In this document: in pieces, positions 43,964-54,609 of the stretch
Layout of the letters: every line of letters starts with the position of its first letter
How positions within the stretch are numbered: the first letter of the stretch is position 1
Assembly: GCF_000244975.1 (NCBI RefSeq)
Contig: NZ_CM001440.1
Coordinates: 3,332,325-3,396,324 of the forward strand
Source: Saccharomonospora cyanea NA-134
GTDB lineage: Bacteria > Actinomycetota > Actinomycetes > Mycobacteriales > Pseudonocardiaceae
Reading direction: 5' to 3'
DNA length: 64,000 nucleotides
The notes under the pieces: generated by a model
Seen by the model: only the letters and a program-made list of their open reading frames with translations
Told to the model about the DNA's origin: nothing
The model's database searches: none
Made by a program: the position numbers and the translations under genes

Positions 43964-45039
43964 AGGCTGTGCACCAGCTCCACGACGCGCGTCAACACGC
44001 CCGGGTCGGTGTCGGGGAGGACCCCGTGGCCGAGGTTGAAGATGTGTCCGCCCGCGGCTCGGCCCTCGGTGACGATGCGACGCACCTCCGCCTCGATCAC
44101 CGGCCACGGCGCCGCCAGCAGGGCGGGATCGAGGTTGCCCTGCACCACCGGATCGGGCCGGCCGGGCACGGCGAGCCTGCGCGCGGCCTCGTCGAGCGGC
44201 AGCCGCCAGTCCACACCCACGACGTCGGCGCCCGCGTCCCGCATGTCCGGAAGCAACTCCGCCGTGCCCACGCCGAAATGGACGCGCGGCACACCGTAGT
44301 CGGCCACGCCTTCCAGCACCGTGGCCGAGTGCGGCAGCACGAACTCGCGGTAGTCACGCGCCGACAGCGCCCCGGCCCAGGAGTCGAAGAGCTGCACGGC
44401 GTCCACTCCGGCGTCCAGCTGCGCACGCAGGAACGACAGTGTGATCCGCGCGAGCGCGCCCGCGAGGGCGTGCCACAGCTCGGGATCACCGTGCATGAGC
44501 GCCTTCGTACGGGCGTGGTGCTTGCTGGGCCCTCCCTCGATCAGATACGACGCGAGGGTGAACGGAGCACCGGCGAAACCGATGAGCGGTGTCCCACCGA
44601 GCTGTTCCAGGAGCAGCCGCACGCCGTCGGTGACCGGGCGTACCTGCTCGGGGTCGAGCTCGGGGAGGGCCTCCACGTCGGCACGCGACCGGATCGGGTT
44701 CGCGACGACGGGTCCGGTGCCCGCCACGATGTCGATGTCCACGCCCGCGGCGTGCAGCGGGACCACGATGTCGCTGAACAGGATCGCGGCGTCCACGCCG
44801 TGCCTGCGGACGGGCTGGATCGTGATCTCCGCCAGCATCTCGGGATCGAAGCAGGCGCTCAGCATGGGAACGCCCTCGCGGAGCCGCCGGTACTCCGGAA
44901 GGGACCGTCCGGCCTGACGCATGAACCACACGGGCACGTGCGCGGGCTTCTCGCCCCGCGCGGCGACGAGGAACGGCGCGTCGGTAAGGGCGCGACGGGC
45001 CGACGGAGAAGAAGTTGTCATCACCAACAATCGTGCCAT
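43960..45039 (-). CDS. hemE: Uroporphyrinogen decarboxylase
   Basis: A 359-residue HemE, which decarboxylates uroporphyrinogen III to coproporphyrinogen III. The signatures [47 protein letters not shown] and [13 protein letters not shown] are all present, including the catalytic-site Arg and Asp residues. ATG 45039 has a GGGAG site four bases upstream; ATG 45021 is closer to the usual family start but lacks one. It is first in the hemE-oxidase-hemQ operon and divergent from a DUF3000 gene. Confidence 0.96.
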   Translation of the reverse strand: MARLLVMTTSSPSARRALTDAPFLVAARGEKPAHVPVWFMRQAGRSLPEYRRLREGVPMLSACFDPEMLAEITIQPVRRHGVDAAILFSDIVVPLHAAGVDIDIVAGTGPVVANPIRSRADVEALPELDPEQVRPVTDGVRLLLEQLGGTPLIGFAGAPFTLASYLIEGGPSKHHARTKALMHGDPELWHALAGALARITLSFLRAQLDAGVDAVQLFDSWAGALSARDYREFVLPHSATVLEGVADYGVPRVHFGVGTAELLPDMRDAGADVVGVDWRLPLDEAARRLAVPGRPDPVVQGNLDPALLAAPWPVIEAEVRRIVTEGRAAGGHIFNLGHGVLPDTDPGVLTRVVELVHSL

Positions 45040-45109
45040 GCCGCTCCCGAGGCCCTGTCCCCGGCGCGCCTGTCCACGGACGGGCAGCGGTGCACCTTAC
45101 AGTCGAGTG

Positions 45110-45673
45110 GTGACCGCGATGACCGAGGCGCCCGACGAGTTCCGTGCCGCCGTTGCCGCGTTGCGCTCCGTGACCCCGCGGCCGGAGGTGACCCTGGAAA
45201 CGATCAAGGCTCCGCAGCGCCTGGCACCGTGGGCGTTCGCCCTCGCAGCGGAGACCACCGGACCCGGCGACGTGCCCGCGATGGGGCGGCTCGTGCTCCT
45301 GCACGACCCGAGAGGCCAGGAGGGCTGGAACGGCGTGTTCCGGCTCGTGGTCTACATGCGGGCGGAACTCGACGCCGAACTCGCCACCGACCCGTTCCTG
45401 CCCGACGTCGGCTGGTCGTGGCTCACCGACGCGCTCGACGCCACGGGGGCGTCCTGGACCGCGTTGGGCGGCACGGTCACCGAGACGTCCTCGGCTCGGT
45501 TCGGCGACATCGCGGAGTCGACCCGCACCGACGACATCGAGCTCCGCGCGTCGTGGACACCGACGAGCACCGACCTCCGGCCGCACGGCGAGGCCTTCTC
45601 GATGGCGCTGTCGCACTACGCGGGCCTGCCGCCGGTCGGGGTGACCGTGTTCGGTCAGCGGCGCGGTGACTGA
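45110..45673 (+). CDS. DUF3000 protein
   Basis: A 187-residue soluble protein of the actinobacterial DUF3000 family, with PQRLAPWAFALAAET, GRLVLLHDPRGQEGWNG, FRLVVYMRAELDAE and the C-terminal DIELRASWTP and AFSMALSHYAGLPP blocks. The function is unknown, but the family is conserved next to hemE and RNase D. GTG 45110 lies six bases after TACAGT (45098-45103), fitting leaderless transcription; ATG 45119 is an alternative. Confidence 0.88.
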   Translation: MTAMTEAPDEFRAAVAALRSVTPRPEVTLETIKAPQRLAPWAFALAAETTGPGDVPAMGRLVLLHDPRGQEGWNGVFRLVVYMRAELDAELATDPFLPDVGWSWLTDALDATGASWTALGGTVTETSSARFGDIAESTRTDDIELRASWTPTSTDLRPHGEAFSMALSHYAGLPPVGVTVFGQRRGD

Positions 45674-46186
45674 ACCTCTCGGGACCGCTCGTGGTGCTGT
45701 TCGCCTCCATTCACCGGAAACCGTTTCGCCGTGGCGTCGAAGGTCCACGGACGGGTGTTCGGAGGCAACTTCTTTTCGTTTGCAACCCTTCCCTAGCGTG
45801 AGAGAAGACGGTGGTTTCGGCGGTTTCGCGCGTTCTCACCAGGCCGCCTCGCCCGGTCCAGCCCGCGCGGAAAGCCGTTCGCGGAACTTCTGCGACACCT
45901 TTGCACGGGTCAAATGCACGGGCGTCCGGCGATCGGGAACTTCTCTACATCGTCCACGCTGTGCAAGCCGTTAACCACTTTCCGTACAAGAACCCGAATG
46001 CGCTATAGAAGCGACGGTGAGCTGTTACCCGATAGGGACAGATCCGCGGTGAATGTCCCCACTGACCCACCTGGGCGGCTAGAGTGCTTTCGACGACACC
46101 ACTTTCGGTCTAAAGCTGGCGCGGCTGATTGGCCGAAAGTCCCGGTGCCGGTCGGGGGGCACGACCGACTCCAGGGAGGTAGTGAC
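45674..46186. other. 513-bp non-coding region upstream of the LuxR-type regulator
   Basis: No supported gene; frames such as 45666-45974 and the extension of the regulator frame back to 45914 lack start signals. The stretch is less G+C-rich than its surroundings in places (for example around 45955-46010), as expected for a promoter region. I could not pair convincing -35 and -10 boxes. A long leader for the regulator is possible. Confidence 0.5.
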
Positions 46187-46903
46187 GTGGCTGCCGTCGG
46201 CTTTACTCAGGCCGTCCGATCCACGCCAGCCGGCTCGTTGCCGGCGAGCATGGTCCCGCACCCGCGGGAGGAACTGTTTTCTGTGTTGGTGGTCGACGAC
46301 CACCCACTGTTGAGGGAGGCGATCGCCGCACGACTTGCGCAGATGGGCGCGGGCACGGTCCACGAGGCCGCGACCGTCGCCGAGGCGAGAGCGAGGGCGG
46401 CCGCGACTGGGCCGTGCGACCTCGCGATCCTCGACCTCGGGCTGCCGGATGGCAGCGGTATCGAACTGGTCACGGAGCTTCGCAGCAGTGGCTGGCTCCG
46501 TGTCGTGGTCCTCGCGTCGTCCGACGACCCGTACGCCGTGCGTTCGGCGTTCCAGGCGGGCGCGCAGGCGTATCTGCTGAAGTCCGCGTCGCCGGTGGTG
46601 GTCACCGACGGCGTGCGGAGGGTGCTGGAGGGCGGCGTCTACGCCGATCCCAGCGTCGCCCCCGTCCTGGCCACCGGAACCCGGGTGGCGGGCACCGACA
46701 ACACGCCGCGTGAGCTGTCCGCTCGCGAGGTCGAGGTGCTCCAACTCGTGGCCGACGGCCAGTCGAACAAGGAAATCGGTGAGGAGCTCAGTCTGTCCGC
46801 GTTGACGGTGAAGTCCCACCTGTCGCGGATCGGGCGCAAGCTCGGCACCGGCGACCGGGCGCAGATGGTCGCGCTGGCCATGCGCGCGGGCGTCATCCGC
46901 TAG
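46187..46903 (+). CDS. NarL/LuxR-family response regulator
   Basis: A 238-residue regulator. The receiver domain (about residues 30-145) has the acidic pair in VVDDHPLL, the phospho-acceptor Asp in LAILDLGLPDGSG and the Lys in AYLLKSASP. The LuxR-type HTH follows (LSAREVEVLQLVADGQSNKEIGEELSLSALTVKSHLSRIGRKL). No histidine kinase gene adjoins it. GTG 46187 has a perfect GGAGGT six bases upstream. The long non-coding stretch before it suggests complex control. Confidence 0.92.
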   Translation: MAAVGFTQAVRSTPAGSLPASMVPHPREELFSVLVVDDHPLLREAIAARLAQMGAGTVHEAATVAEARARAAATGPCDLAILDLGLPDGSGIELVTELRSSGWLRVVVLASSDDPYAVRSAFQAGAQAYLLKSASPVVVTDGVRRVLEGGVYADPSVAPVLATGTRVAGTDNTPRELSAREVEVLQLVADGQSNKEIGEELSLSALTVKSHLSRIGRKLGTGDRAQMVALAMRAGVIR

Positions 46904-46970
46904 TCCGTTTCGGGGCCCTACGGGGCGGGCGAACCAGGCGCGGTAGACCCGTCCCGTAGGGTTCACAGAC

Positions 46971-48212
46971 GTGGACAACGCAGATCAAGGCTCCGGCACG
47001 CCGGGCGCCTCTGCGCCTCTTCCGCTGACGGAACCGGCCGAAGGCACCCCCGATGTCATCGCCGATCCCGGCACGTTGCGTGCGGCGTGCGCCCGGCTGG
47101 CCGAGGGCAGCGGCGCGCTCGCCGTGGACACCGAACGGGCTTCCGGCTATCGGTACTGGCCGAAGGCCTACCTGGTCCAGATCAGGCGCGAGGGGGCCGG
47201 CACGTTTCTGATCGACCCCATCCCCCTTCGCGACGACCTCGCACCGCTGGCCGAGGTGATGAAGGACGCCGAGTGGGTCCTGCACGCGGCGTCGCAGGAC
47301 CTGCCCTGCCTTGCCGAGTTGGGGCTGCATCCACCGGCACTGTTCGACACCGAGCTCGCGGGAAGGCTCGCGGGGTACCAGCGCGTGGCGCTGGGCACGC
47401 TGGTCGAGGAACTGTTGGGCTACCGGCTGGAGAAAGGCCACAGTGCCGCCGACTGGTCGCGCCGCCCGCTGCCGGTCGACTGGTTGAACTACGCGGCACT
47501 CGACGTGGAGCTGCTCGTCCCGCTGCGCGACAAGCTCGAAGCCGAACTGGCCGCGTCGGGCAAGCTGGAGTGGGCATTGCAGGAGTTCGAGGCCGTCCGC
47601 ACGGCCGAACCACCGGGCCCGCGTTCGGAACCGTGGCGCCGTACCTCGGGAATCCACAAGATCCGCACCGCTCGTGGCCTTGCCGCCGTGCGAGCCCTGT
47701 GGGAAGCGAGGGACGAGCTGGCCCGCAAGCGGGACCGGGCACCCGGCCGCATCCTGCCCGACAGCGCGATCATCAACGCCGTGCTCGCCGATCCGCGCTC
47801 CCCGGCCGACCTTCAGAAGCTCCCGGTGTTCGGTGGCCGTGTCCAGCGGCGGCACACCTCCCGCTGGCTCAGGCAACTGCAGCTCGCCCGAACCCTGCCC
47901 GACGCGGAACTGCCGAGTACCGCCGTCTCCCACGACGGGCCGCCACCGCCGAACCGCTGGGCCGACAAGGACCCGGACGCGGCGGCCCGGCTCGCCGCCG
48001 CGCGGACGGCGCTGGCCGACATCGCGGAACGGCACCGGCTGCCCGTGGAGAACCTGCTGTTGCCGGATCTCGTGCGTCGCACCTGCTGGCGCCCGCCCTC
48101 GGACACCTCGCGGGAATCCGTGGCGACGGTCCTGGCGAAAGGTGGCGCCAGGCCGTGGCAGGTGGAGTTGACCGCCGAGGCCCTCGGCACCGCCCTGCGC
48201 GCCCGCGCCTGA
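46971..48212 (+). CDS. rnd: Ribonuclease D-like 3'-5' exonuclease with HRDC domain
   Basis: A 413-residue nuclease of the DEDD superfamily acting on RNA 3' ends. The exonuclease domain (about 30-215) shows ALAVDTERASGYRY (Asp/Glu), WVLHAASQDLPCLAEL (Asp) and WLNYAALDVELLVPL (Tyr and Asp). An HRDC domain follows (residues about 235-310, IRTARGLAAVRALWEARDELA). A TAGGGT box at 46957-46962 ends eight bases before the GTG start. It converges with the sensor kinase, 2 bp apart. Confidence 0.9.
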   Translation: MDNADQGSGTPGASAPLPLTEPAEGTPDVIADPGTLRAACARLAEGSGALAVDTERASGYRYWPKAYLVQIRREGAGTFLIDPIPLRDDLAPLAEVMKDAEWVLHAASQDLPCLAELGLHPPALFDTELAGRLAGYQRVALGTLVEELLGYRLEKGHSAADWSRRPLPVDWLNYAALDVELLVPLRDKLEAELAASGKLEWALQEFEAVRTAEPPGPRSEPWRRTSGIHKIRTARGLAAVRALWEARDELARKRDRAPGRILPDSAIINAVLADPRSPADLQKLPVFGGRVQRRHTSRWLRQLQLARTLPDAELPSTAVSHDGPPPPNRWADKDPDAAARLAAARTALADIAERHRLPVENLLLPDLVRRTCWRPPSDTSRESVATVLAKGGARPWQVELTAEALGTALRARA

Positions 48213-48214
48213 GG

Positions 48215-49354
48215 TCATCGGGCGGCGGGCAACAGCACCTCGACGGCGAGCCCGCCACCGGACACGGGTTCGGCACGCACCGAGCCCCCGTGGGCACGCA
48301 CGGCCGCTTGGACGATCGACAGCCCCAGACCCGCACCGGTGCGGGCGGTGCGCGCGACGCCCGCCCTGCGGAACGGCTCGAACAACCCGGCCACGGCCTC
48401 GGGTTCGATGACACCTCCGGACGACCGCACCGTGAGCGCCACCCACGAGCCGTCTCCCGGACGCACGGTGACCTCGATCCACCCGTTCTCGACGTTGTGG
48501 GTGACGCCGTTCTCCAACAGGTTCCCGGCGACGCGTTCCAGCAGTGCCGGGTCGCCTGCCGTCACCGCCCCGGTGAGATCGAACCGGGCCGTGACGCCCT
48601 TGCTCTCGGCACTCACCCGGACCGCCCGCCAGGCGCTGTCCACGACGTCGGCCAGGTCCACGCGCTCGGTCATCGCGAGTTCCGCGCCGTCGGTGCGGGC
48701 GAGAAGCAGCAACGAGTTCACGAGCCGCTCCGCGCGATCGGTCGCGTCGCGCACCACCCCCGCCATGCGACGCAGCTCCGTCTCGTCGGCCTCGTCGTCG
48801 GACAGCGTCACGTCCAGTTCGGTACGGATGACCGCCAGCGGGGTGCGCAGCTCGTGGCTCGCGTTGGCCACGAAGTGCCGTTGGGCGTCGAAGGCCGCCT
48901 GAAGGCGGTCGAGCATGGCGTCGAAGGTGTGGGCGAGTTCGGCCAGCTCGTCCCGGCTGTCGACGTCGCCGATACGCTCGCCCATCGACTCCACCGACAG
49001 CCGCCGAGCGGTGTCGGTGATCTCCCGCAGCGGGCGCAGCACGTGCGAGGTCAACGTCCACGCGAGGATGCTCGCGGCCATCACCACGAACACGAACGCG
49101 GTGAGCCCCGCTGCCACCATCCGTTCCCGCGCCTGTTCCCGCAGGTGGTCGGCGAGCACGGACGCCTCCACGTCGACGCCGTCCACCCGCACGAGTGTGC
49201 CCGGCGGCAACTGGGGCACCGCGGCGACCGAGTCGCCGACGAGCCGCCACGCCAACCACAACAGCACCACACTCACGACGGCGACGAGCGAGGTCGCGAG
49301 CACGGTGATGCGGGCGCGGAGCGTTCGCGCGGGGAGACCGGTGCGGCGGATCAC
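48215..49354 (-). CDS. Sensor histidine kinase
   Basis: A 379-residue membrane kinase. Two membrane segments (about 16-40 and 83-105) enclose a short extracellular loop of some 45 residues, followed by HAMP and the HisKA domain with phospho-acceptor His167 in FVANASHELRTP. The N box is NLLENGVTHN. The first G box reads SSGGVIEPEAV and lacks the usual Asp of DxGxG, a variation seen in some actinobacterial kinases. The second is TGAGLGLSIV. The start overlaps the response-regulator stop by 4 bp. The small sensor loop suggests a cell-envelope signal; the actual signal is unknown. Confidence 0.92.
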   Translation of the reverse strand: MIRRTGLPARTLRARITVLATSLVAVVSVVLLWLAWRLVGDSVAAVPQLPPGTLVRVDGVDVEASVLADHLREQARERMVAAGLTAFVFVVMAASILAWTLTSHVLRPLREITDTARRLSVESMGERIGDVDSRDELAELAHTFDAMLDRLQAAFDAQRHFVANASHELRTPLAVIRTELDVTLSDDEADETELRRMAGVVRDATDRAERLVNSLLLLARTDGAELAMTERVDLADVVDSAWRAVRVSAESKGVTARFDLTGAVTAGDPALLERVAGNLLENGVTHNVENGWIEVTVRPGDGSWVALTVRSSGGVIEPEAVAGLFEPFRRAGVARTARTGAGLGLSIVQAAVRAHGGSVRAEPVSGGGLAVEVLLPAAR

Positions 49355-50046
49355 CGATCCAGCGAAGCAGACTCCGCCGAGGAGCCCGCACCGGGCACCC
49401 GGTAACCCGAACCCACCACGGTCTCGATGATGCCGGGCTCACCGAGCTTCTTGCGCAGCGTCATCACCGTGACGCGGACCGTGGTGGTGAACGGGTCGGC
49501 GTTCTCGTCCCAGACGCGTTCGAGCAGTTCCTCGCTGCTCACCACGGCGCCCTTGGCCGACAGCAGCACCTCCAGGACGCCGAACTCCTTGCGGGTGAGT
49601 TCGACCAGGCGCCCGGAGCGGTGGACCGTGCGCTTGGCCGGGTCCAGCTCCACGTCGGCGGCCACGAGAACCGGCGGGGTGGCGGGCGTGGCCCTGCGGC
49701 CCAGCGCCCGCACCCGCGCCACCAGCTCCGGGAACGCGAAGGGTTTGGCGAGGTAGTCGTCGGCCCCGAGGGAGAGTCCCTCGACGCGGTCGGACACCGA
49801 ACCGCTCGCCGTGAGCATGAGCACCCGGGTCAGCTCACCCGACGTCACGATCTCCCGGCACAGGTCGTCACCCGACATGCCGGGCAGGTCACGGTCGAGC
49901 ACCACCACGTCGTAACGGGTGACGGACGCCTTCTCGTGGCCCTCGTCACCGTTGAACGCGACGTCGACCGCCATCCCCTCACGCCGCAGGCCGCGCGCGA
50001 CCGCCTCGGCCAACGGCGCCTCGTCCTCTACTACCAATACGCGCAC
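49351..50046 (-). CDS. OmpR/PhoB-family response regulator
   Basis: A 231-residue regulator with a receiver domain (VVEDEAPLAEAVA, phospho-acceptor in VVLDRDLPGMSG, Lys in DDYLAKPFAFPEL) and a winged-helix domain (VHRSGRLVELTRKEFGVLEVLL, TTVRVTVMTLRKKLG). It is paired with the downstream sensor kinase through a 4-bp overlap. ATG 50046 gives MRVLVVEDE. It is 49 bp from the dxs stop on the same strand. Confidence 0.94.
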   Translation of the reverse strand: MRVLVVEDEAPLAEAVARGLRREGMAVDVAFNGDEGHEKASVTRYDVVVLDRDLPGMSGDDLCREIVTSGELTRVLMLTASGSVSDRVEGLSLGADDYLAKPFAFPELVARVRALGRRATPATPPVLVAADVELDPAKRTVHRSGRLVELTRKEFGVLEVLLSAKGAVVSSEELLERVWDENADPFTTTVRVTVMTLRKKLGEPGIIETVVGSGYRVPGAGSSAESASLDR

Positions 50047-50095
50047 GTGAACACCGTGTCACAGTCACCTGAGAGAAATCTGATGGCGCACACCG

Positions 50096-52033
50096 CTATT
50101 CACGGGGTGTGTCCACCGCCTCTTCCGCGGGCTCCTTCACGTCCTCGGTGGCCTGTGCAGCGTCACCGAGCCTGCCCGCGGCCCACTCCGTGACCCTGCG
50201 TGCCACGTCCTGCGCGGTGAGGCCGATGCCGGCCAGCACCTCCTCGCGCGTGCCGTGCTCCAGGAACCGCTGAGGCACGCCGAGGTCGCGCAGCGGCACG
50301 TCGCAGTCGGCGTCGCGCAGGGCGGCGGCCATCGCCGAGCCGAAGCCGCCGTGCCGCCCGCTGTCCTCGAGCGTGACGACCAGCCGGTGGGACTCCGCGA
50401 GCGACACCAGCTCCCCGGGAACGGGCAGCACCCAACGCGGGTCGACGACCGTGACACCGATGCCCTGGTCGGCCAGCCGGTCGGCGGCGGCGAGCCCGAG
50501 CCGGGCGAACGCGCCCACGGCCACGAGCAGCACGTCACGCCGCTCGTCGCTCCGCAGGACGTCCACACTCCCGACGCGGTCGACGGCAGGCACCGACTCC
50601 ACGACGCCGCCCTTCGAGAACCGCAGCGCGGTGGGACCGTCGGAGACCTCGACGGCCTCGCGCAGCTCCTCACGCAACGTCTGCGCGTCCCGGGGCGCGG
50701 CCACCCTCATGCCCGGCACCATGCCGAGCAGCGACAGGTCCCACATGCCGTGGTGGCTGGGCCCGTCCGGTCCCGTGATGCCCGCGCGGTCGAGCACGAG
50801 CGTCACGGGCAGGCGGTGCAGCGCCACGTCCATGAGCACCTGGTCGAACGCGCGGTTGAGGAAGGTGGAGTACACGGCCACGACGGGGTGCAGCCCGCCC
50901 ATCGCCAGCCCGGCGGCGGAGGTGACGGCGTGCTGCTCGGCGATGCCGACGTCGTACCAGCGGTCGGGGTAGGCCTCGGCGAACGAGTGCAGACCCGTGG
51001 AACGCAGCATGGCCGCCGTGATGGCCACCACGTCGTCGCGCTCCGCACCGATCTTGACGAGTTCGTCGCCGAACACCGAAGTCCAGCTCGGGCCCTTGGC
51101 GGGCGGCTTGCCGGTCTGCGGGTCGATCGGGTCGGTCTGGTGCATCTGGTCGGCCTGGTGGTTCACCGCGGGCGCGTAACCGTGGCCCTTCTCGGTGACG
51201 GCGTGCACGATCACCGGGCCGCCGTACGCCTTGGCGCTCTGCAGCGCCTTCTCGAGCGCCACCAGGTCGTGCCCGTCCACCGGGCCGATGTACTTGAGGC
51301 CGAGGTCGGAGAACATGACCTGCGGGCTGAGCGCGTCCTTGATACCGGCCTTGGCCGCGTGCAGGGCGGTGTAGAGCGGCTTGCCCACGACCGGGGTGTT
51401 CTGCAGGAGTTCCTTGCCCCCGTCGAGCAGGCGTTCGTACCCGCGGCGCAGGCGCAGCGACGCGAGGTGCTCGGCGAACCCTCCGATGGTCGGCGAGTAC
51501 GAACGGCCGTTGTCGTTGACGACGATGACGACGGGACGCTCGGGGTCGGCGGCGATGTTGTTCAACGCCTCCCAGCACATGCCGCCGGTCAGCGCGCCGT
51601 CACCGACGACCGCCACGGCGTGCCTGCCGAGACCGGCGAGCTGGTACGCCTTCGCCAGCCCGTCCGCGTACGACAGGGCGGTGGAGGCGTGGCTGTTCTC
51701 GATGAAATCGTGCTCACTCTCCGCACGCGCCGGGTACCCGGCGATGCCACCTTGCTGACGCAGCCGGCCGAAATCGCGGTGCCGGCCTGTGACGATCTTG
51801 TGCACGTACGACTGATGTCCCACGTCGAAGAGCAAGGCGTCCTTCGGTGAGTCGAACACCCGGTGCACCGCCAGGGTGACCTCCACGACACCGAGGTTGG
51901 GTCCGAGATGACCGCCCGCCCTGCGCACCTTCTCCACGAGGAAATCCCTGATCTCCCCTGCCAGCACGCCCAACTGGTCGTGGTCCATTCGTTTGAGGTC
52001 AGCCGGCCCGTGCACGGACTCCAGCAACGTCAC
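50096..52033 (-). CDS. dxs: 1-deoxy-D-xylulose-5-phosphate synthase
   Basis: A 645-residue thiamine-diphosphate transketolase-like enzyme joining pyruvate and glyceraldehyde 3-phosphate in the MEP isoprenoid route. The TPP motif is [20 protein letters not shown]; other landmarks are [26 protein letters not shown], the pyrimidine-domain Glu in [11 protein letters not shown] and [18 protein letters not shown] 52033 ([10 protein letters not shown]) follows an AGGTGG site. The C-terminal tail is longer and acidic. Confidence 0.96.
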   Translation of the reverse strand: MTLLESVHGPADLKRMDHDQLGVLAGEIRDFLVEKVRRAGGHLGPNLGVVEVTLAVHRVFDSPKDALLFDVGHQSYVHKIVTGRHRDFGRLRQQGGIAGYPARAESEHDFIENSHASTALSYADGLAKAYQLAGLGRHAVAVVGDGALTGGMCWEALNNIAADPERPVVIVVNDNGRSYSPTIGGFAEHLASLRLRRGYERLLDGGKELLQNTPVVGKPLYTALHAAKAGIKDALSPQVMFSDLGLKYIGPVDGHDLVALEKALQSAKAYGGPVIVHAVTEKGHGYAPAVNHQADQMHQTDPIDPQTGKPPAKGPSWTSVFGDELVKIGAERDDVVAITAAMLRSTGLHSFAEAYPDRWYDVGIAEQHAVTSAAGLAMGGLHPVVAVYSTFLNRAFDQVLMDVALHRLPVTLVLDRAGITGPDGPSHHGMWDLSLLGMVPGMRVAAPRDAQTLREELREAVEVSDGPTALRFSKGGVVESVPAVDRVGSVDVLRSDERRDVLLVAVGAFARLGLAAADRLADQGIGVTVVDPRWVLPVPGELVSLAESHRLVVTLEDSGRHGGFGSAMAAALRDADCDVPLRDLGVPQRFLEHGTREEVLAGIGLTAQDVARRVTEWAAGRLGDAAQATEDVKEPAEEAVDTPRE

Positions 52034-52233
52034 ACTCCACCTCGCTCGCCGTCGTTCTCGCTGCCTCGTTCTGCTTAGTCTAGGGAGGTCTTCGAACGCA
52101 GCCCACTTTCGGGCGAAGCGCTGCCGCGGAGCCCGGTCCGCCGGATACTGGTCTCGTAGCGGCAGGGACGGCGTTGCGCTCCCGTGCCGCGGCTCCGGAA
52201 GTCCCACGAGGCGAGCGGACGAGAGGGAACCCC

Positions 52234-53790
52234 ATGCCACGGGAATTCGATTACGTCGTCGTCGGGGGTGGCACGGCTGGGGCGGTCGTCGCGGCCCGGC
52301 TGTCGGAGGACCCGGACACCTCGGTCTGTCTACTGGAGGCGGGCCCCTCCGATGTGGACGAGGACGCGATCCTGCGGCTCGACCGGTGGATGGCGCTGCT
52401 GGAGTCCGGATACGACTGGGACTACCCCGTGGAGCCGCAGGAGAACGGCAACTCCTTCCTGCGGCACGCGCGAGCGAAGGTGCTCGGGGGCTGCTCCTCG
52501 CACAACTCGTGCATCGCGTTCTGGGCTCCCGCGGAGGACCTCGACGAGTGGGCGTCACTGGGTCTGCCAGGATGGTCCGCCGCCGACGTCTTCCCCCTGT
52601 TCCGCGAGCTGGAGAACAACGACGGACCCGGTGACCACCACGGCCGGAGCGGGCCGGTGCGCATCCGCTCGGTCCCGCCTCACGATCCGGCGGGTGTGGC
52701 GCTGCTGGAGGCCTGTGAGCAGGCCGGCATCCCCAGGGCGGAGTTCAACTCCGGCACCACGGTGACCAACGGAGCCAACTGGTTCCAGATCAACGCGTTC
52801 GAGGACGGCACCAGGGCGTCGTCGTCGGTGTCCTACCTGCATCCCGTGCTGGGCAAGCGGTCCAACCTGGAAGTGCGCACCGGGGTGCGGGCCAAGCGGC
52901 TGACCTTCGACGGGCTGCGCTGCACCGGTGTGGAGATCCTCACCGAGGATCTCGTCCACAGTGAACACGTGGTCGCGCGCGGCGAGGTGGTGGTGAGCTG
53001 CGGCGCCATCGACACCCCGAAGCTGCTCCAGCTCTCCGGCATCGGCCCCGCCGAGGAACTCGCGGGCTTCGACATCGACGTGCTCGTGGACTCCCCCGGG
53101 GTCGGCCGTAACCTCCAGGACCACCCCGAGGGTCTGGTCCAGTGGGAGGCCCGCAAACCGATGGTGAGCGAGTCGACGCAGTGGTGGGAGATCGGCATCT
53201 TCACCACCACCCAGCCCGGCCTGGACCGCCCGGACCTGATGTGTCACTACGGCTCGGTGCCCTTCGACCTCAACACGCTTCGACACGGCTACCCGACCAC
53301 GGAGAACGGTTTCTGCCTCACCCCCAACGTGACGCGGGCACGGTCCACCGGCACGGTGAAGTTGCGCACCCCCGACTTCCGCGACCGGCCGAAGGTCGAC
53401 CCGCGTTACTTCACCGACCCGCACGACATGCGGGTGATGACGTACGGCATCCGGATGGCCCGCCGCATCGTGGGGCAGCCCGCGATGCGGGAGTGGGCGG
53501 GCGCGGAAATCGCCCCGGGCCCGGAGGCGGAGACCGACGAGGAGCTCGCCGACTACATCGTCAAGACCCACAACACGGTGTACCACCCGTCGTGCACGGT
53601 GAAGATGGGCCCGGCCGACGATCCGCTCGCTCCGCTGGACGAGCGCCTGCGCGTGCGCGGCGTGGAGCGGCTGCGGGTGGCGGACGGGTCGGCGATGCCG
53701 TTCCTCGTGGCGGTCAACCCGTGCATCACCACCATGGCCATCGGGGAGAAGGCCGCGGACATGATCGTCGAGGACGCCAAGGGGCGATGA
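52234..53790 (+). CDS. GMC-family FAD oxidoreductase (choline-dehydrogenase-like)
   Basis: A 518-residue flavoprotein. FAD-binding motifs are [36 protein letters not shown] and [18 protein letters not shown]. The C-terminal catalytic half has [11 protein letters not shown] (His) and [28 protein letters not shown] (Asn). GMC enzymes oxidise alcohols such as choline, sugars or aromatic alcohols; the true substrate is not evident. It stands next to the gluconate genes, though convergent with gntR rather than cotranscribed. ATG 52234 begins the Rossmann strand; GAGAGGG lies upstream. Confidence 0.9.
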   Translation: MPREFDYVVVGGGTAGAVVAARLSEDPDTSVCLLEAGPSDVDEDAILRLDRWMALLESGYDWDYPVEPQENGNSFLRHARAKVLGGCSSHNSCIAFWAPAEDLDEWASLGLPGWSAADVFPLFRELENNDGPGDHHGRSGPVRIRSVPPHDPAGVALLEACEQAGIPRAEFNSGTTVTNGANWFQINAFEDGTRASSSVSYLHPVLGKRSNLEVRTGVRAKRLTFDGLRCTGVEILTEDLVHSEHVVARGEVVVSCGAIDTPKLLQLSGIGPAEELAGFDIDVLVDSPGVGRNLQDHPEGLVQWEARKPMVSESTQWWEIGIFTTTQPGLDRPDLMCHYGSVPFDLNTLRHGYPTTENGFCLTPNVTRARSTGTVKLRTPDFRDRPKVDPRYFTDPHDMRVMTYGIRMARRIVGQPAMREWAGAEIAPGPEAETDEELADYIVKTHNTVYHPSCTVKMGPADDPLAPLDERLRVRGVERLRVADGSAMPFLVAVNPCITTMAIGEKAADMIVEDAKGR

Positions 53791-53812
53791 GGCCAGGCCG
53801 GGGACCGCGGTG

Positions 53813-54529
53813 TCAACGCCGCCACAGCGGCAGCATCGCGTCCCGGACCTCCGCCAGTAGCTCGGTCATGGCCGCCTCGGCGGCAGCAGGCTCGCCCCGC
53901 GCCACCGAGGCCGCGACGCGTTCGTGGAGGTCGAGCGCCTCGGGCACGGGCTGGTGCGGCATGAGGCCGAGGTGGGTGCGGCCGCGCAGGACCGCGGCGA
54001 CGACGTCGGAGAGCGCCCCGAACATCTCGTTGCCGCACGCCCGCAGCAACAGCGTGTGGAAGGCGACGTCCCGCTCCATGAACTCGTCGAGCCTGCCCGC
54101 CTCGCCGAGCTCGCGCATCTCCGCGGCCAGGCCGACGACCTCGGCGCGCTCGGCGGCCGACGCGCTGCGCGCCGCCGCGGCGGCCGCGAGCGGCTCCACC
54201 GCGATCCGCAGTTCGGTGAGCGACCGCAACTGCTCGTCGCGGCCGGGGCCGGAGAGCCGCCACCAGATGACCCTCGGGTCGAACACGTTCCAGCTCGACC
54301 GGGGTTGCACGGTGATGCCGACGCGTCTGCGGGAGCGCACCAGGCCCATCGACTCCAGGACGCGCATGCTCTCGCGGGCGACCGTACGGGAGACGCCGAA
54401 CCGCTCCTGGATCCGGTCGAGGGTGAGCACGTCACCGCAGGCGAGTTCGCCGCTGGTGATGTCCGAACCGATCGTGTCCAGCACTGTGTTGTGCAGGACC
54501 TCCGCCCCCACCTCCGGCTCAACACTCAC
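53813..54529 (-). CDS. gntR: GntR-family (FadR subfamily) regulator of gluconate genes
   Basis: A 238-residue repressor. The N-terminal winged helix (LTLDRIQERFGVSRTVARESMRVLESMGLVRSRRRVG) is followed by an all-helical FCD effector domain (residues about 95-225) with metal/ligand residues in EFMERDVAFHTLLLRACGN and LHERVAASVARG. It is divergent from gntK-gntP, with a FadR-like palindrome in the gap, so it likely represses them and responds to gluconate or its phosphate. Confidence 0.9.
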   Translation of the reverse strand: MSVEPEVGAEVLHNTVLDTIGSDITSGELACGDVLTLDRIQERFGVSRTVARESMRVLESMGLVRSRRRVGITVQPRSSWNVFDPRVIWWRLSGPGRDEQLRSLTELRIAVEPLAAAAAARSASAAERAEVVGLAAEMRELGEAGRLDEFMERDVAFHTLLLRACGNEMFGALSDVVAAVLRGRTHLGLMPHQPVPEALDLHERVAASVARGEPAAAEAAMTELLAEVRDAMLPLWRR

Positions 54530-54556
54530 GTGCCGAGCCTATCCCGATGCCGCGCC

Positions 54557-54586
54557 TTCACACTGCCCCGCAAATGGTGCTATCTT
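54557..54586 (+). promoter_or_regulatory. Promoter of gntK-gntP
   Basis: TTCACA (54557-54562) and TATCTT (54581-54586) are 18 bp apart, in an unusually A+T-rich patch for this genome. Transcription would begin near 54593, right at the proposed GntR operator. Confidence 0.5.
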
Positions 54587-54594
54587 TCGCCGCT

Positions 54595-54609
54595 AAAAGT
54601 AATACCTTT
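54595..54609. promoter_or_regulatory. GntR/FadR-type operator
   Basis: AAAAGTAATACCTTT is an odd-centred palindrome with six of seven pairs complementary and the core GTAATAC, matching the GTNNNAC core of FadR-subfamily sites. It lies just after the proposed start of transcription and 14 bp before the gntK ATG. Confidence 0.6.
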
